64,000 nt of DNA from positions 4,650,001 to 4,714,000 of the forward strand of contig NZ_JASVWB010000002.1 of NCBI RefSeq assembly GCF_030287445.1. The letters run 5' to 3'. Of this stretch, positions 25,394-35,461 are shown in pieces; position 1 is the first letter of the stretch; every line of letters starts with the position of its first letter. The notes beneath the pieces are model-generated. The model was not told the DNA's origin. It worked only from the letters and a program-made list of their open reading frames with translations, and searched no databases. The stretch comes from Streptomyces sp. ALI-76-A. GTDB taxonomy: Bacteria > Actinomycetota > Actinomycetes > Streptomycetales > Streptomycetaceae. The position numbers and the translations under genes are program-made.

Positions 25394-26259
25394 GACGCCC
25401 CCGGGTGGCTGCGGTGCAGATGCTGCATCTCGGCGAGCATCCGCCCGAAGGGTTCGGTGTGCAGGCCCTGACGACCGGCCCCGGCGGTCCAGGCCCCGGA
25501 CCGAGGGCCCTCCGGGACCGTGAGGGTGGCCCGGCCCAGCACGTCCTGGACGGAGGCGAGCCAGGCCGCCTCCAGCCGCTGTCCGTCGACATCGAGTCCC
25601 TCCACCGGCTGGAACATCTCGCCGGTGAACCGCCACAGCGTCTCGCAGGCCCGCCGCATCCGCTCATGGCCGGCCTCTGTGCCGTCACCGAGGCGCAGGG
25701 TCCACTGTTCGGCGTGGTCGCGGTGGTACGCGACCTCCTTGACGGCCTTCGCGGCCAGTGGAGCGAACGGGCCGTCCCCCACGGCCAGCTCGGCATAGAG
25801 GAGGTGCTGGTAGGTGGAGAAGTACAGCTGGCGGGCGATGGTGTGGGCGAAGTCGCCGTTCGGCTGTTCCACCAGCTGGAGGTTGCGGAAGGCGCGCTCC
25901 TCGCGGAGGTATGCCAGTTCGTCCTCGTCACCGACCAGCGACAGCAGCACCCGGGCCTGGCCGAGCAGGTCCAGCGCGATGTTGGCGAGCGCGACCTCCT
26001 CTTCGAGGACGGGCGCGTGGCCCGCCCACTCCCCGAGGCGGTGCGAGAGCACCAGGGCGTCGTCGGCCAGGGAGAGGGCGGCCGCCGCGGGAACGGTCGT
26101 GCCGGGCGTCTTGGGGGCGGTGCCAGGGGCCGTCACCGTCGTGGATTCACCGGCTGCCATCGTTGAGGTCTCGGCGGCTGTCCCCGTGGTGGTCCTGGGG
26201 GCGGCCCCCGTGGTGGTGGTCTCTCGGGCTGCCGCCTCTGTGGTCTCAGGTGTGGTCAC
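25387..26259 (-). CDS. paaC: Phenylacetyl-CoA epoxidase structural subunit PaaC
   Basis: This 290-residue protein has a ferritin-like helical core from about 60, with LVLSHRLGEWAGHAPVLEEE, ANIALDLLGQARVLL and YHRDHAEQW. PaaC is the inactive partner that supports PaaA in the epoxidase complex. An unusual N-terminal tail of about 58 residues is rich in Thr, Ala and Glu. It is much longer than in Proteobacteria. It starts at GTG with a 4-bp overlap of the paaB stop. Confidence 0.92.
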   Translation of the reverse strand: MTTPETTEAAARETTTTGAAPRTTTGTAAETSTMAAGESTTVTAPGTAPKTPGTTVPAAAALSLADDALVLSHRLGEWAGHAPVLEEEVALANIALDLLGQARVLLSLVGDEDELAYLREERAFRNLQLVEQPNGDFAHTIARQLYFSTYQHLLYAELAVGDGPFAPLAAKAVKEVAYHRDHAEQWTLRLGDGTEAGHERMRRACETLWRFTGEMFQPVEGLDVDGQRLEAAWLASVQDVLGRATLTVPEGPRSGAWTAGAGRQGLHTEPFGRMLAEMQHLHRSHPGASW

Positions 26260-26539
26260 AGGTGCTTCACCCCCTCCGGGATCTCGTAGAACGTCGGGTG
26301 GCGGTACGGCTTGTCGGCGGCCGGCTCGAAGAACGGGTCCTTCTCGTCGGGCGAGGACGCGGTGATCGCGGTCGATGGGACGACCCAGATCGAGACCCCC
26401 TCACCGCGTCGGGTGTACAGGTCACGGGCGTTGCGCAGGGCGAGTTCGGCGTCCGGCGCGTGCAGGCTGCCGGCGTGGGTGTGTGAGAGCCCCCGGCGGG
26501 AGCGGACGAAGACCTCCCACAGAGGCCCTTCGGTGTCGG

Positions 26540-26543
<4 letters not shown>
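26256..26543 (-). CDS. paaB: Phenylacetyl-CoA epoxidase small subunit PaaB
   Basis: This 95-residue protein has [20 protein letters not shown] and [20 protein letters not shown], both signatures of PaaB. It bridges PaaAC heterodimers. The start overlaps the paaA stop by 4 bp (ATGA). Confidence 0.95.
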
Positions 26544-27610
<1,067 letters not shown>

Positions 27611-27938
27611 GAGGTCCCCCTCGACCTGGACTCTTCCGGGGTGCTCCCGACCGATCGTTCGGTTCGTGCGATTCCATGGTGAGACGGGCGCCGTAAGGTG
27701 TCAACCGCTGTGGATAACCCGTGGGTACTCCCGGCTGCCGCCTGTGGACAACCTGGGCGACGTGGGGCGGGCCCGGAGGTGGGCCCGTGGCCGGTGAGGG
27801 CTGTGCCGGGCGACCGGCTCTGAGTACCGTTCCGTGCGAGCGCCGAGGAGCTGTGGACCGAGCGGGTGGGCACGGGCGGGCGACATCAACGAGCAGGACC
27901 GGGCAGGACCGGGGTCCGGGATCGGGAAACGGGGCGGA
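27611..27938. promoter_or_regulatory. Divergent promoter region, paaA and DUF5819 gene
   Basis: Contains the PaaR-like palindrome (27650-27663) and two DnaA-box-like sites on the - strand: TTATCCACA (27709-27717) and TTGTCCACA (27743-27751). No other gene is supported. Confidence 0.6.
27650..27663. promoter_or_regulatory. PaaR-like operator upstream of paaA
   Basis: ACCGATCGTTCGGT fits ACCGnnCGnnCGGT, the core of the operator known for PaaR of Corynebacterium glutamicum. It is 40 bp before the paaA start. Matching sites occur at 33246 and, with one change, at 36064. Confidence 0.65.
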
Positions 27939-29009
27939 ATGGACGCGTACGACGAAGGCTCGAAGGCCCCGGGTGGGCCGGGCGAGTCGAGCGCCGCCGA
28001 CGCCGCCAGCGCTCCGGATGCCCTGGCGGCCCCGGGAGCTCGGGAAGACTCGCCAGTCCCGCCAGTCCCGCCAGTCCCGCCAGTCCCGCCAGTCCCGCCA
28101 GTCCCGCCAGTACCGGCGGTTCCGGTCATGAAGGCACCCAACGCCTCCGATGGCCCCGACGCCTCCCACGTCTCCCGCGCTTCACCGGCACCGATGGCCT
28201 CACCTTGGCCCACCGGCTCCCAAGGACCGTTCGCCCATCGAGGACCGTCCGCCTCCCTGGACGCGTCCGCCACCACCGCCGCCACGTCCAGCCCCTCTCT
28301 CCCCGCCGACATCAAGGCCGCCGCCACCCCGGCCGAGCCCCGCCCGGGCCTCTCTGCCCTGTCCGCCCTCTCCCTTCCGTACCAGATAGGTGTCGCCGTG
28401 GCCCTCGCAGTCGTGGCAGTGGCCGTCTGTGTGCACATCGGCATGGTGTTCCTGCACGTCGCGCCGTCGAACACGCTGTCCAAGCAGCACCGTGAGTCGA
28501 TCGACGACTGGATCTACCCGGAGTTCGAGCAGAACTGGAAACTCTTCGCTCCGAACCCGCTCCAGCAGAACATCGCGGTCCAGGTCCGCGCCCAGGTCCG
28601 CGATCCGGACGGCCGCCTGCGGACCACCGGCTGGCGGGACCTGTCCGCCCAGGACGGCCGGGCCATCGACGGCAATCCGCTGCCGAGCCACACCCAGCAG
28701 AACGAACTGCGCCGGGCCTGGGACTTCTTCGTCGCCACGCATGACACCGACAACCGGCCGATAGGCCTGCGCGGCTCCCTCGCCGAGACGTACCTGCGCC
28801 GCATCGTGACGCTGCGTCTGGAACGCGAGGACGCGGCCGGCAAGGGCGGCACCCTCGACCTCGTCCAGATCCGCTCCCGTACCACCAACGTGCCCCCGCC
28901 CCGGTGGAGCGAGGAGCAGGTCTCGGACGAGCCGGTGTACCGGGTGCTTCCCTGGTGGTCGATGCCGGAGGACGACGAGGCCGGCACGGCGGCGGGGGGC
29001 GCCCGGTGA
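27939..29009 (+). CDS. DUF5819 family membrane protein
   Basis: This 356-residue protein has a disordered N-terminus (1-about 145) with a run of VPP repeats, one membrane segment (IGVAVALAVVAVAVCVHIGM, about 153-172), and an extracytoplasmic domain that reads YPEFEQNWKLFAPNP. That motif marks DUF5819. The function is unknown. It overlaps the HTTM gene by 4 bp (GTGA), so the two products probably work together. Confidence 0.82.
   Translation: MDAYDEGSKAPGGPGESSAADAASAPDALAAPGAREDSPVPPVPPVPPVPPVPPVPPVPAVPVMKAPNASDGPDASHVSRASPAPMASPWPTGSQGPFAHRGPSASLDASATTAATSSPSLPADIKAAATPAEPRPGLSALSALSLPYQIGVAVALAVVAVAVCVHIGMVFLHVAPSNTLSKQHRESIDDWIYPEFEQNWKLFAPNPLQQNIAVQVRAQVRDPDGRLRTTGWRDLSAQDGRAIDGNPLPSHTQQNELRRAWDFFVATHDTDNRPIGLRGSLAETYLRRIVTLRLEREDAAGKGGTLDLVQIRSRTTNVPPPRWSEEQVSDEPVYRVLPWWSMPEDDEAGTAAGGAR
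28052..28114. repeat. 9-bp tandem repeat coding for VPP
   Basis: Six perfect GCCAGTCCC units and one altered unit, in frame in the DUF5819 gene (Val-Pro-Pro). Confidence 0.9.
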
Positions 29010-30658
29010 ACCGATTCGCCCTGTCCGTCTCGACCGGCATAGCCCGGGTCACCGAAGCGGCCCTCGGCCCGTACCAGACCGCCGTCATCCGCATCGGCTT
29101 CAGTGCGACCTGGCTGCTGTTCCTGCTCCGCGAGTTCCCCCACCGCCTGGAGATGTACGGTCCCGACGGTCCGTGGAGCTGGGACCTCGCCGAGCAACTG
29201 ATCTCCACGAACGGCGCCTTCACCGCCCTGATGTGGATCGACGGCCGGTTCTGGTTCGAGACCGTCTACGCCCTGTCCGTCCTCGCGAGCGTCCTGCTGC
29301 TGCTGGGCTGGCGCACCCGCTCGATGTCCGTGCTCTTCATGGTCGGCGTGCTCTCCCTCCAGAACCGCAGCATCTTCATGGGAGACGGCGGCGACAACGT
29401 CCTGCACCTGATGTGCGTCTATCTCGTGTTCACGCGCTGCGGCCAGGTGTGGTCCCTGGACGCACGCCGGGCCCGGCTCACCCGCGAGGCACGCGCGCGT
29501 ACGGGGCATGTCACGGACCGTCTCGGTCCCGGCCTGTGGGGCGTATGCGGGCTCGTGCTGGTCGCGGTGACCTTGGCGGGCCGGCTCGACGGCGACCCGA
29601 CCGTACCGGTGCTGCTGTGGGTCGTATGGCTCACGCAGGCCCTGTGGTGGGCCGCCGGGCGGTTCCCCAGGTCGGGACAGCCACGGATTCTGCTCGACGT
29701 GATCGGCAACATCGTCCACAACGGTGCCCTGCTCGTGATCATGGCCGAGGCGTGCCTGATCTACGCGACGGCCGGCTGGTACAAGATCCAGGGCTCGCGC
29801 TGGCAGGACGGCACCGCCGTCTACTACCCACTGCACCTCGACTACTTCTCGCCGTGGCCCGCCCTCGCCGACCTGCTGTCGGCCAGCGGCACGGCGGTGA
29901 TGCTGGTGACGTACGGCACGGTCGCCGTCCAGGTCGCCTTCCCGTTCACGCTGTTCAACAGGCGGGTGAAGAACGTCCTGCTCGCGGCCATGATCGTCGA
30001 GCACGTCGCGATCGCCGTGCTGCTCGGGCTGCCGTTCTTCTCGCTGGCGATGATCGCCGCCGACGCGGTCTTCCTGCCGACGTCCTTCCTGCGCCGGCTG
30101 GGAGGTTGGGCCGCACGCGCGCGTGGACGGCTGGGCGGACGAGTGGCCCGCGCGCGGGGACGATCGGCGGCGGGCGCGGCGGGCGCGGCGGGCGCGGCGG
30201 GCGTGCCGGGCAGGGACCGTACTGCGGTGCCGGAGCAGCGCACGGAGCAGCACACGGAACAGTTCGCCGGGCAACGCACGGAACAGCACACGGAACAGTT
30301 CGCCGGGCAACGCACGGAACAGCACACGGAACAGTTCGCCGGGCAACGCACGGAACAGCTCGCCGAGCAGTCCACGGAGTACCGGGAGGACGCCGAGCGC
30401 CGGACGAACCGTGGGACCCCGGAGAACGCCGACGCCGAAACGACCCCGGAGGTAACCGAGCGCCCGACGAACCGTGGGATCCCGGAGAACGCCGACGCCG
30501 AGACGACCCCGGAGGTAACCGAGCGCCCGACGAACCGTGGGATCCCGGAGAACGCCGACGCCGAGACGACCCCGGAGGTACCCACGCCTCCCGCCCCGGA
30601 CGCCTCCCGGAGCCCCGACCCCCCGCTGCCCCGGAGAACCCCGACCGCGCACCCGTAG
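29006..30658 (+). CDS. HTTM-domain (vitamin K-dependent carboxylase-like) membrane protein
   Basis: This 550-residue protein has a membrane domain of about seven segments (about 10-360), with VIRIGFSATWLLFLLREFPH, FMGDGGDNVLHLMCVYLVFT and YKIQGSRWQDGTAVYYPLHL. These are HTTM features related to gamma-carboxylases. The reaction is unknown in bacteria. The C-terminal 150 residues are cytoplasmic-looking repeats: 12-residue RTEQHTEQFAGQ units and three 21-residue ERPTNRGIPENADAETTPEV units. It is translationally coupled to the DUF5819 gene. Confidence 0.85.
   Translation: MNRFALSVSTGIARVTEAALGPYQTAVIRIGFSATWLLFLLREFPHRLEMYGPDGPWSWDLAEQLISTNGAFTALMWIDGRFWFETVYALSVLASVLLLLGWRTRSMSVLFMVGVLSLQNRSIFMGDGGDNVLHLMCVYLVFTRCGQVWSLDARRARLTREARARTGHVTDRLGPGLWGVCGLVLVAVTLAGRLDGDPTVPVLLWVVWLTQALWWAAGRFPRSGQPRILLDVIGNIVHNGALLVIMAEACLIYATAGWYKIQGSRWQDGTAVYYPLHLDYFSPWPALADLLSASGTAVMLVTYGTVAVQVAFPFTLFNRRVKNVLLAAMIVEHVAIAVLLGLPFFSLAMIAADAVFLPTSFLRRLGGWAARARGRLGGRVARARGRSAAGAAGAAGAAGVPGRDRTAVPEQRTEQHTEQFAGQRTEQHTEQFAGQRTEQHTEQFAGQRTEQLAEQSTEYREDAERRTNRGTPENADAETTPEVTERPTNRGIPENADAETTPEVTERPTNRGIPENADAETTPEVPTPPAPDASRSPDPPLPRRTPTAHP
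30239..30370. repeat. 36-bp minisatellite in the HTTM gene
   Basis: Three near-perfect 36-bp units (30239, 30275, 30311) and a partial fourth, coding for RTEQHTEQFAGQ. Confidence 0.92.
30395..30583. repeat. 63-bp minisatellite in the HTTM gene
   Basis: Three 63-bp units (30395, 30458, 30521). Units 2 and 3 are almost identical and unit 1 has a few changes. They code for a 21-residue repeat. Confidence 0.93.
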
Positions 30659-30668
30659 GCTTCACGGC

Positions 30669-31424
30669 ATGACCGCGCCCGATCCCGTCAGCCGGTGGCG
30701 CCGGCTCGCCGACACCGCCGTCCTGCTCGACGGCTTCCACGCCCTCAAGCACGCGGTGCGCTTCGACGCCGAGGTCCCGGTGGCGGTCACCGTCGACCGG
30801 CGGGCCGCGCTCGCCCTCGCCGACGAGTTGGCTCCCGACGTACGGGACGCGCTGGACGCGCTGCTGACCGAGGTCCCGGAGACGACGTACGCGTCCCTCG
30901 TGCCGCGGCCCCACCCCACCGCGGTGGCCGCCCTGGCGGTACGGCCCTCGCGGGTGGCCAATCTGCGCGCGCTGGCCCGCGCTCCCCGCACCGCGCCCGT
31001 CGTGATCCTCGATCATCCGCGCAATCTGGGCAACGCGGGCGCCGTGATCCGTCTGGCCGCCGGGTTCGGCGCGACCGGTGTGGTCACCACCGGCACGCTC
31101 GACCCCTGGCACCCCACGGTCGTACGCGGCGGAGCCGGGCTGCACTTCGCGACCGCCGTGGAACGGCTGACCGTGGAGGAGTTGCCGCCCGGGCCGGTGT
31201 TCGCCCTCGACCCCGAGGGCGACGACCTGCGCGGCACCAGACTCCCGGACGACGCCGTCCTCGCCTTCGGCTCGGAGCGCAGCGGCCTGTCGGTCGGCCT
31301 GCGCGCGCGGGCCGACCACTTGCTGGCGCTGCCGATGCGCCCCCAGGTCTCCAGCTACAACCTCGCGACCAGTGTGGCCATGACGCTGTACCACTGGAGT
31401 GCCACCGGGGGCGCGACCAGCTAG
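30669..31424 (+). CDS. SpoU/TrmH-family RNA 2'-O-methyltransferase
   Basis: This 251-residue protein has an N-terminal substrate-binding domain (1-about 105) and a trefoil-knot SPOUT domain: VVILDHPRNLGNAGAVIRLA (motif 1), LAFGSERSGLS (motif 2) and LPMRPQVSSYNLATSVAMTL (motif 3). It methylates a ribose in tRNA or rRNA with S-adenosylmethionine. The target is not clear from sequence. It is 10 bp after the HTTM gene. Confidence 0.92.
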   Translation: MTAPDPVSRWRRLADTAVLLDGFHALKHAVRFDAEVPVAVTVDRRAALALADELAPDVRDALDALLTEVPETTYASLVPRPHPTAVAALAVRPSRVANLRALARAPRTAPVVILDHPRNLGNAGAVIRLAAGFGATGVVTTGTLDPWHPTVVRGGAGLHFATAVERLTVEELPPGPVFALDPEGDDLRGTRLPDDAVLAFGSERSGLSVGLRARADHLLALPMRPQVSSYNLATSVAMTLYHWSATGGATS

Positions 31425-31436
31425 CGCCGGCTGAGG

Positions 31437-33155
31437 TCAGGCCTGGTTCTGGACCTCGCGCCGGACCTCGACCACCCGGAAGCGGTTGGCCACGAAGGCG
31501 CCGTCGCACAGCGCCGCGCTGGCCGCCGGGTTGCCGCCCGAGCCGTGGAAGTCGGAGAAGGCGGCCGTCTGGTTGACGTACACCCCGCCGGTGAGGTTCA
31601 GCGACAGCTGGGCGGCCTCCTCCAGACAGACCTCCTGGACGGCCTGCTCGACCTCCTCGTCGGTGGTGTAGGCGCCCACCGTCATCGCGCCCTTCTCGCG
31701 GATCGTCCGGCGCAGCAGCTCCGTCGCGTCGGCCACCGAGTCGACGGCGACGGCGAAGGAGACGGGCCCGAAGCACTCGCTCATGTAGGCGGGCTCGTCG
31801 TCCGTGCCCTCCCAGTACTTCCGCGCGCCGTCCAGCTTGACGATCACGGGCGTACGGACGACCGCGTCCGGGAACTCCGGGTTGGTGACCTCCCGCGAGG
31901 GCAGGGCGACCTCGCCCAGGCCCGTCGCGGCCTCCAGGCGGGCCTTCACGTCCGGGTTGACGATGGCGCCCAGCAGGGCGTTGGCGCGCGCGTCGTCGCC
32001 GAGCAGTCCGTCGACCGACCGGGCGAGGTCCGCGACCACCTCGTCGAAGGTCCTGGGGCCCTCGTCGGTGCGGATGCCGTCGCGCGGGACGAGCAGGTTC
32101 TGCGGGGTGGTGCACATCTGGCCGCTGTACAGCGACAACGAGAAGGCCAGGTTGGACAGCATCCCCTTGTAGTCGTCCGTGGAGTGGACCACCACCGTGT
32201 TGACGCCGGCCTTCTCCGTGTACACCTGGGCCTGGCGGGCGTTGGCCTCCAGCCAGTCGCCGAAGGCGGTGGAGCCCGTGTAGTCGATGATCCGGATCTC
32301 CGGGTGGGTGGCCAGCGTCTTCGCGATGCCCTCGCCGGGCCGTTCGGCGGCCAGTGCCACCAGGTTCGGGTCGAAGCCGGCCTCGGTGAGCACCTCGCGC
32401 GCCACCTGGACGGTGAGGGCGAGCGGCAGCACCGCGCGCGGGTGGGGCTTGACGAGCACCGCGTTGCCGGTGGCCAGGGAGGCGAACAGGCCCGGGTAGC
32501 CGTTCCACGTGGGGAAGGTGTTGCAGCCGATGACGAGGCCGATGCCCCTCGGTACCGGGGTGAACCGCTTGGTGAGCGCGAGCGGGTCGCGCTTGCCCTG
32601 CGGCTTGGTCCACTCCGCCGTGTCGGGTGTGCGGACCTGCTCCACGTACGCGTACGCCACCGCCTCCAGGCCGCGGTCCTGCGCGTGCGGGCCGCCCGCC
32701 TGGAACGCCATCATGAACGCCTGGCCGGAGGTGTACATGACCGCGTGCGCGAACTCGTGCGTGCGGTCGCTGATCCGCTTGAGGATCTCCAGACAGACCA
32801 TCGCGCGCGTCTCCGCGCCCGCGTCGCGCCAGGCCCGTTGCCCGGCCCTCATGGCGGGCAGCAGGACGTCGACGTCCGCGTGCGGGTAGGTGACGCCCAG
32901 GTCGATGCCGTACGGCGAGACCTCGCCGCCCACCCAGTCGTCCGTGCCGGGCTGGCCGAGGTCGAGGCGGGTGCCCAGCAGGGCGTCGAAGGCGGCCTTG
33001 CCCGCCGCCATGTCCAGGCTGCCGTTCTCGCCGTAGGCCTTGGGGTGTTCGGGGTGCGGGGACCAGTACGCGCGGGTACGGATCGCTTCCAGCGCCTGGT
33101 CGAGGGTGGGCCGGTGCTTGGCGATCAGATCGTGCGCGGTGAGTTCGGCGGCCAT
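31437..33155 (-). CDS. paaN: Phenylacetic acid degradation protein PaaN (aldehyde dehydrogenase type)
   Basis: This 572-residue protein has the aldehyde-dehydrogenase fold: GLVIGCNTFPTWNGY and NAVLVKPHPRAVLPL around the NAD site, DYTGSTAFGDWLEA, and the catalytic Cys in SGQMCTTPQNLLV. It matches the PaaN family of actinobacterial ring-cleavage pathways, probably oxidising the semialdehyde released after ring opening. It is divergent from paaH with an operator between them. The ATG has AGGAGTTG upstream. Confidence 0.93.
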   Translation of the reverse strand: MAAELTAHDLIAKHRPTLDQALEAIRTRAYWSPHPEHPKAYGENGSLDMAAGKAAFDALLGTRLDLGQPGTDDWVGGEVSPYGIDLGVTYPHADVDVLLPAMRAGQRAWRDAGAETRAMVCLEILKRISDRTHEFAHAVMYTSGQAFMMAFQAGGPHAQDRGLEAVAYAYVEQVRTPDTAEWTKPQGKRDPLALTKRFTPVPRGIGLVIGCNTFPTWNGYPGLFASLATGNAVLVKPHPRAVLPLALTVQVAREVLTEAGFDPNLVALAAERPGEGIAKTLATHPEIRIIDYTGSTAFGDWLEANARQAQVYTEKAGVNTVVVHSTDDYKGMLSNLAFSLSLYSGQMCTTPQNLLVPRDGIRTDEGPRTFDEVVADLARSVDGLLGDDARANALLGAIVNPDVKARLEAATGLGEVALPSREVTNPEFPDAVVRTPVIVKLDGARKYWEGTDDEPAYMSECFGPVSFAVAVDSVADATELLRRTIREKGAMTVGAYTTDEEVEQAVQEVCLEEAAQLSLNLTGGVYVNQTAAFSDFHGSGGNPAASAALCDGAFVANRFRVVEVRREVQNQA

Positions 33156-33245
33156 GCGGGACCAACTCCTCGTCTCTTGAACTCGTCGTCGAGCTCATGA
33201 CCTGGGCGGAAACTGGGGCAGCAACAGGCAGTCAGAGTTAGAGTA

Positions 33246-33259
33246 ACCGAACGATCGGT
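33246..33259. promoter_or_regulatory. PaaR-like operator between paaN and paaH
   Basis: ACCGAACGATCGGT, 91 bp before paaN and 57 bp before paaH. It fits ACCGnnCGnnCGGT like the site before paaA. A DnaA-box-like TTTTCCACA on the - strand lies at 33284-33292. Confidence 0.65.
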
Positions 33260-33315
33260 CGGTACAAGGGGGTCCGCCGCATCTGTGGAAAACCCCGTGC
33301 GGGAGGATCGCGCCC

Positions 33316-34833
33316 ATGACAGCACTCGACCTCAGCAGCCCCGTGGCCGTCGTCGGCACCGGCACCATGGGCCAGGGCATCGCCCAGGTGGCGCTGGTCG
33401 CGGGTCATTCCGTACGGCTGTACGACGCCGTTCCCGGCCGGGCGCGGGAGGCGGCCGACGCGATCGGCGCGCGCCTCGACCGGCTCGTCGAGAAGGGGCG
33501 TCTCGGCGCCGCCGACCGGGACTCGGCCCGCACCCGTCTGCTGCCCGCCGAGCGCGTCACCGACCTGGCGGACTGCGCCCTGGTCGTCGAGGCCGTGCTG
33601 GAGCGCCTGGACGTCAAGCAGGAACTCTTCCGTGAGCTGGAGGGCGTGGTCGACGAGGACTGCCTGCTCGCCACCAACACCTCGTCCCTGTCGGTGACGG
33701 CCATCGGCGGCGCCCTGCGCAACCCCGGGCGCCTGGTGGGCCTGCACTTCTTCAATCCCGCGCCGGTGCTCCCGCTCGTCGAGGTCGTCTCCGGGTTCGC
33801 CACGGACGTCACGTCGACCACGCGCGCGTACGAGATGGCCCGCGCCTGGGGCAAGACCCCGGTCGCCTGCGCCGACACCCCCGGCTTCATCGTCAACCGC
33901 ATCGCCCGGCCCTTCTACGCCGAGGCCTTCGCGGTCTACGAGGCCCAGGGCGCCGACCCGGCGACCATCGACGCGGTCCTGCGCGACTGCGGCGGCTTCA
34001 GGATGGGCGCCTTCGAACTGACCGACCTGATCGGGCAGGACGTCAACGAGTCCGTCACGCACTCCGTGTGGCGGTCCTTCTTCCAGGATGTGCGCTTCGC
34101 GCCGTCGCTCGCCCAGCAGCGCCTGGTCGAGTCGGGCCGGCTCGGCCGCAAGACCGGGCAGGGCTGGTACGACTACCGCGACGGAGCCGACCGCTCCGAG
34201 CCCCACACCGCCGAGCCGGCCCAGCCGCCCGCGTACGTCGTCGTCGAGGGCGACCTGGGCCCCGCCTCCGAGCTGGTCCCGCTGATCCGCGAGGCGGGCA
34301 TCCAGGTCCGCGAGGAGGACGAGGACCACGGCACCCGCCTGGTGCTGCCCGGCGGCGGCCAGCTGGCCCTCGCCGACGGCCAGACCTCCGTCGAGTTCCG
34401 GGACGTCGTCTACTTCGACCTCGCGCTCGACTACCGCAGGGCCGGCCGCATGGCCCTGTCCGCCTCCCAGGACACCTCCTCGCAGACCCTCGCCGAGGCC
34501 ACCGGCCTCTTCCAGGCGCTCGGCAAGCAGGTCAGCGTCATCGGTGACGTTCCCGGCATGATCGTCGCCCGTACGGTCGCCCGGATCGTCGATCTCGCGC
34601 ACGACGCCGTCGCCAAGGGCGTGGCGACCGAGGAGGATGTCGACACCGCGATGAGGCTCGGGGTGAACTACCCCCTGGGTCCCTTCGAGTGGAGCCGCCG
34701 GCTCGGCCGCAACTGGGCCTACTCCCTCCTCGACGACCTGCACCTGCGCGACCCCTCGGGACGCTACGCGCCGTCCCTCGCGCTGTACCGGCACGCGTAC
34801 GCCACCGACAAGCGGGAGGGCAGCACCTCATGA
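33316..34833 (+). CDS. paaH: 3-hydroxyacyl-CoA dehydrogenase PaaH
   Basis: This 505-residue protein begins with an NAD-binding motif VVGTGTMGQGIAQVALVAGH (about 12-31). It has two C-terminal helical domains, the first with PGFIVNRIARPFYAEAF and the second with PGMIVARTVARIVDLAH. This two-domain layout is typical of PaaH, which oxidises 3-hydroxyadipyl-CoA. Its end overlaps the TetR start by 4 bp, so both are expressed together. Confidence 0.93.
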   Translation: MTALDLSSPVAVVGTGTMGQGIAQVALVAGHSVRLYDAVPGRAREAADAIGARLDRLVEKGRLGAADRDSARTRLLPAERVTDLADCALVVEAVLERLDVKQELFRELEGVVDEDCLLATNTSSLSVTAIGGALRNPGRLVGLHFFNPAPVLPLVEVVSGFATDVTSTTRAYEMARAWGKTPVACADTPGFIVNRIARPFYAEAFAVYEAQGADPATIDAVLRDCGGFRMGAFELTDLIGQDVNESVTHSVWRSFFQDVRFAPSLAQQRLVESGRLGRKTGQGWYDYRDGADRSEPHTAEPAQPPAYVVVEGDLGPASELVPLIREAGIQVREEDEDHGTRLVLPGGGQLALADGQTSVEFRDVVYFDLALDYRRAGRMALSASQDTSSQTLAEATGLFQALGKQVSVIGDVPGMIVARTVARIVDLAHDAVAKGVATEEDVDTAMRLGVNYPLGPFEWSRRLGRNWAYSLLDDLHLRDPSGRYAPSLALYRHAYATDKREGSTS

Positions 34834-35420
34834 CCACGCCCAAACGCGACACGTACACCCCGGAGACGCTGCTGTCCGTCGCCGTCCAGATCTTCATCGA
34901 ACGCGGTTACGACGGCACCTCCATGGAGCACCTCTCCAAGGCGGCCGGCATCTCCAAGTCGTCGATATACCACCACGTCACCGGCAAGGAGGAGCTGCTG
35001 CGCCGGGCCGTGAGCCGGGCCCTGGACGGGCTCTTCGGGATCCTCGACGAGGAGCACGCGCGCGTGGGCCGGGCCGCCGGGCGCCTGGAGTACGTCGTCC
35101 GGCGCATGGTCGAGGTGCTCATCGCCGAACTGCCCTACGTCACCCTGCTGCTGCGGGTGCGCGGCAACACCGGCACCGAGCGGTGGGCCCTGGAGCGGCG
35201 CCGGGACTTCGACCACCGGGTCGCCGAGCTGCTGAAGGCGGCGGCGGCGGACGGGGACGTGCGCGGTGACGTGGAGGTGCGGCTGGCGACGCGGCTGGTC
35301 TTCGGGATGATCAACTCGATCGTGGAGTGGTACCGGCCGGACGGCCGGGGCATGAACGAGCGCGAGGTCGCCGACGCCGTGGTGCAACTGGTCTTCGGGG
35401 GACTACGGCAGGCCGACTGA
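34830..35420 (+). CDS. TetR-family regulator, probable PaaR
   Basis: This 196-residue protein has an N-terminal helix-turn-helix (about 12-58: LLSVAVQIFIERGYDGTSME, then AAGISKSSIYHHVTGKEELL) and a C-terminal ligand domain. It is translated from the ATGA overlap with paaH. PaaR of Corynebacterium is a TetR repressor released by phenylacetyl-CoA. Operator-like palindromes before paaA and paaN/paaH are its probable targets. Confidence 0.85.
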   Translation: MTTPKRDTYTPETLLSVAVQIFIERGYDGTSMEHLSKAAGISKSSIYHHVTGKEELLRRAVSRALDGLFGILDEEHARVGRAAGRLEYVVRRMVEVLIAELPYVTLLLRVRGNTGTERWALERRRDFDHRVAELLKAAAADGDVRGDVEVRLATRLVFGMINSIVEWYRPDGRGMNEREVADAVVQLVFGGLRQAD

Positions 35421-35461
35421 ACCCGGCCTGCCGCTCAGCGCTGCCGCTCTCCCCCCGGAGT

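Noticed and set aside
30239..30583. Regular repeats considered as a CRISPR array
   Set aside because: There are no unique spacers. Units are contiguous and coding, so this is a minisatellite.
28514..30652. 712-codon frame on the - strand opposite the HTTM gene
   Set aside because: Created by the minisatellites and G+C bias. Runs of LRGRLGVGVLRDPTVRRALG-like repeats mirror the + strand repeats.
31084..33198. 704-codon frame on the - strand overlapping paaN
   Set aside because: Same strand but a different frame from paaN, which carries all the motifs. The composition is the usual Arg/Gly/Ala-rich shadow.
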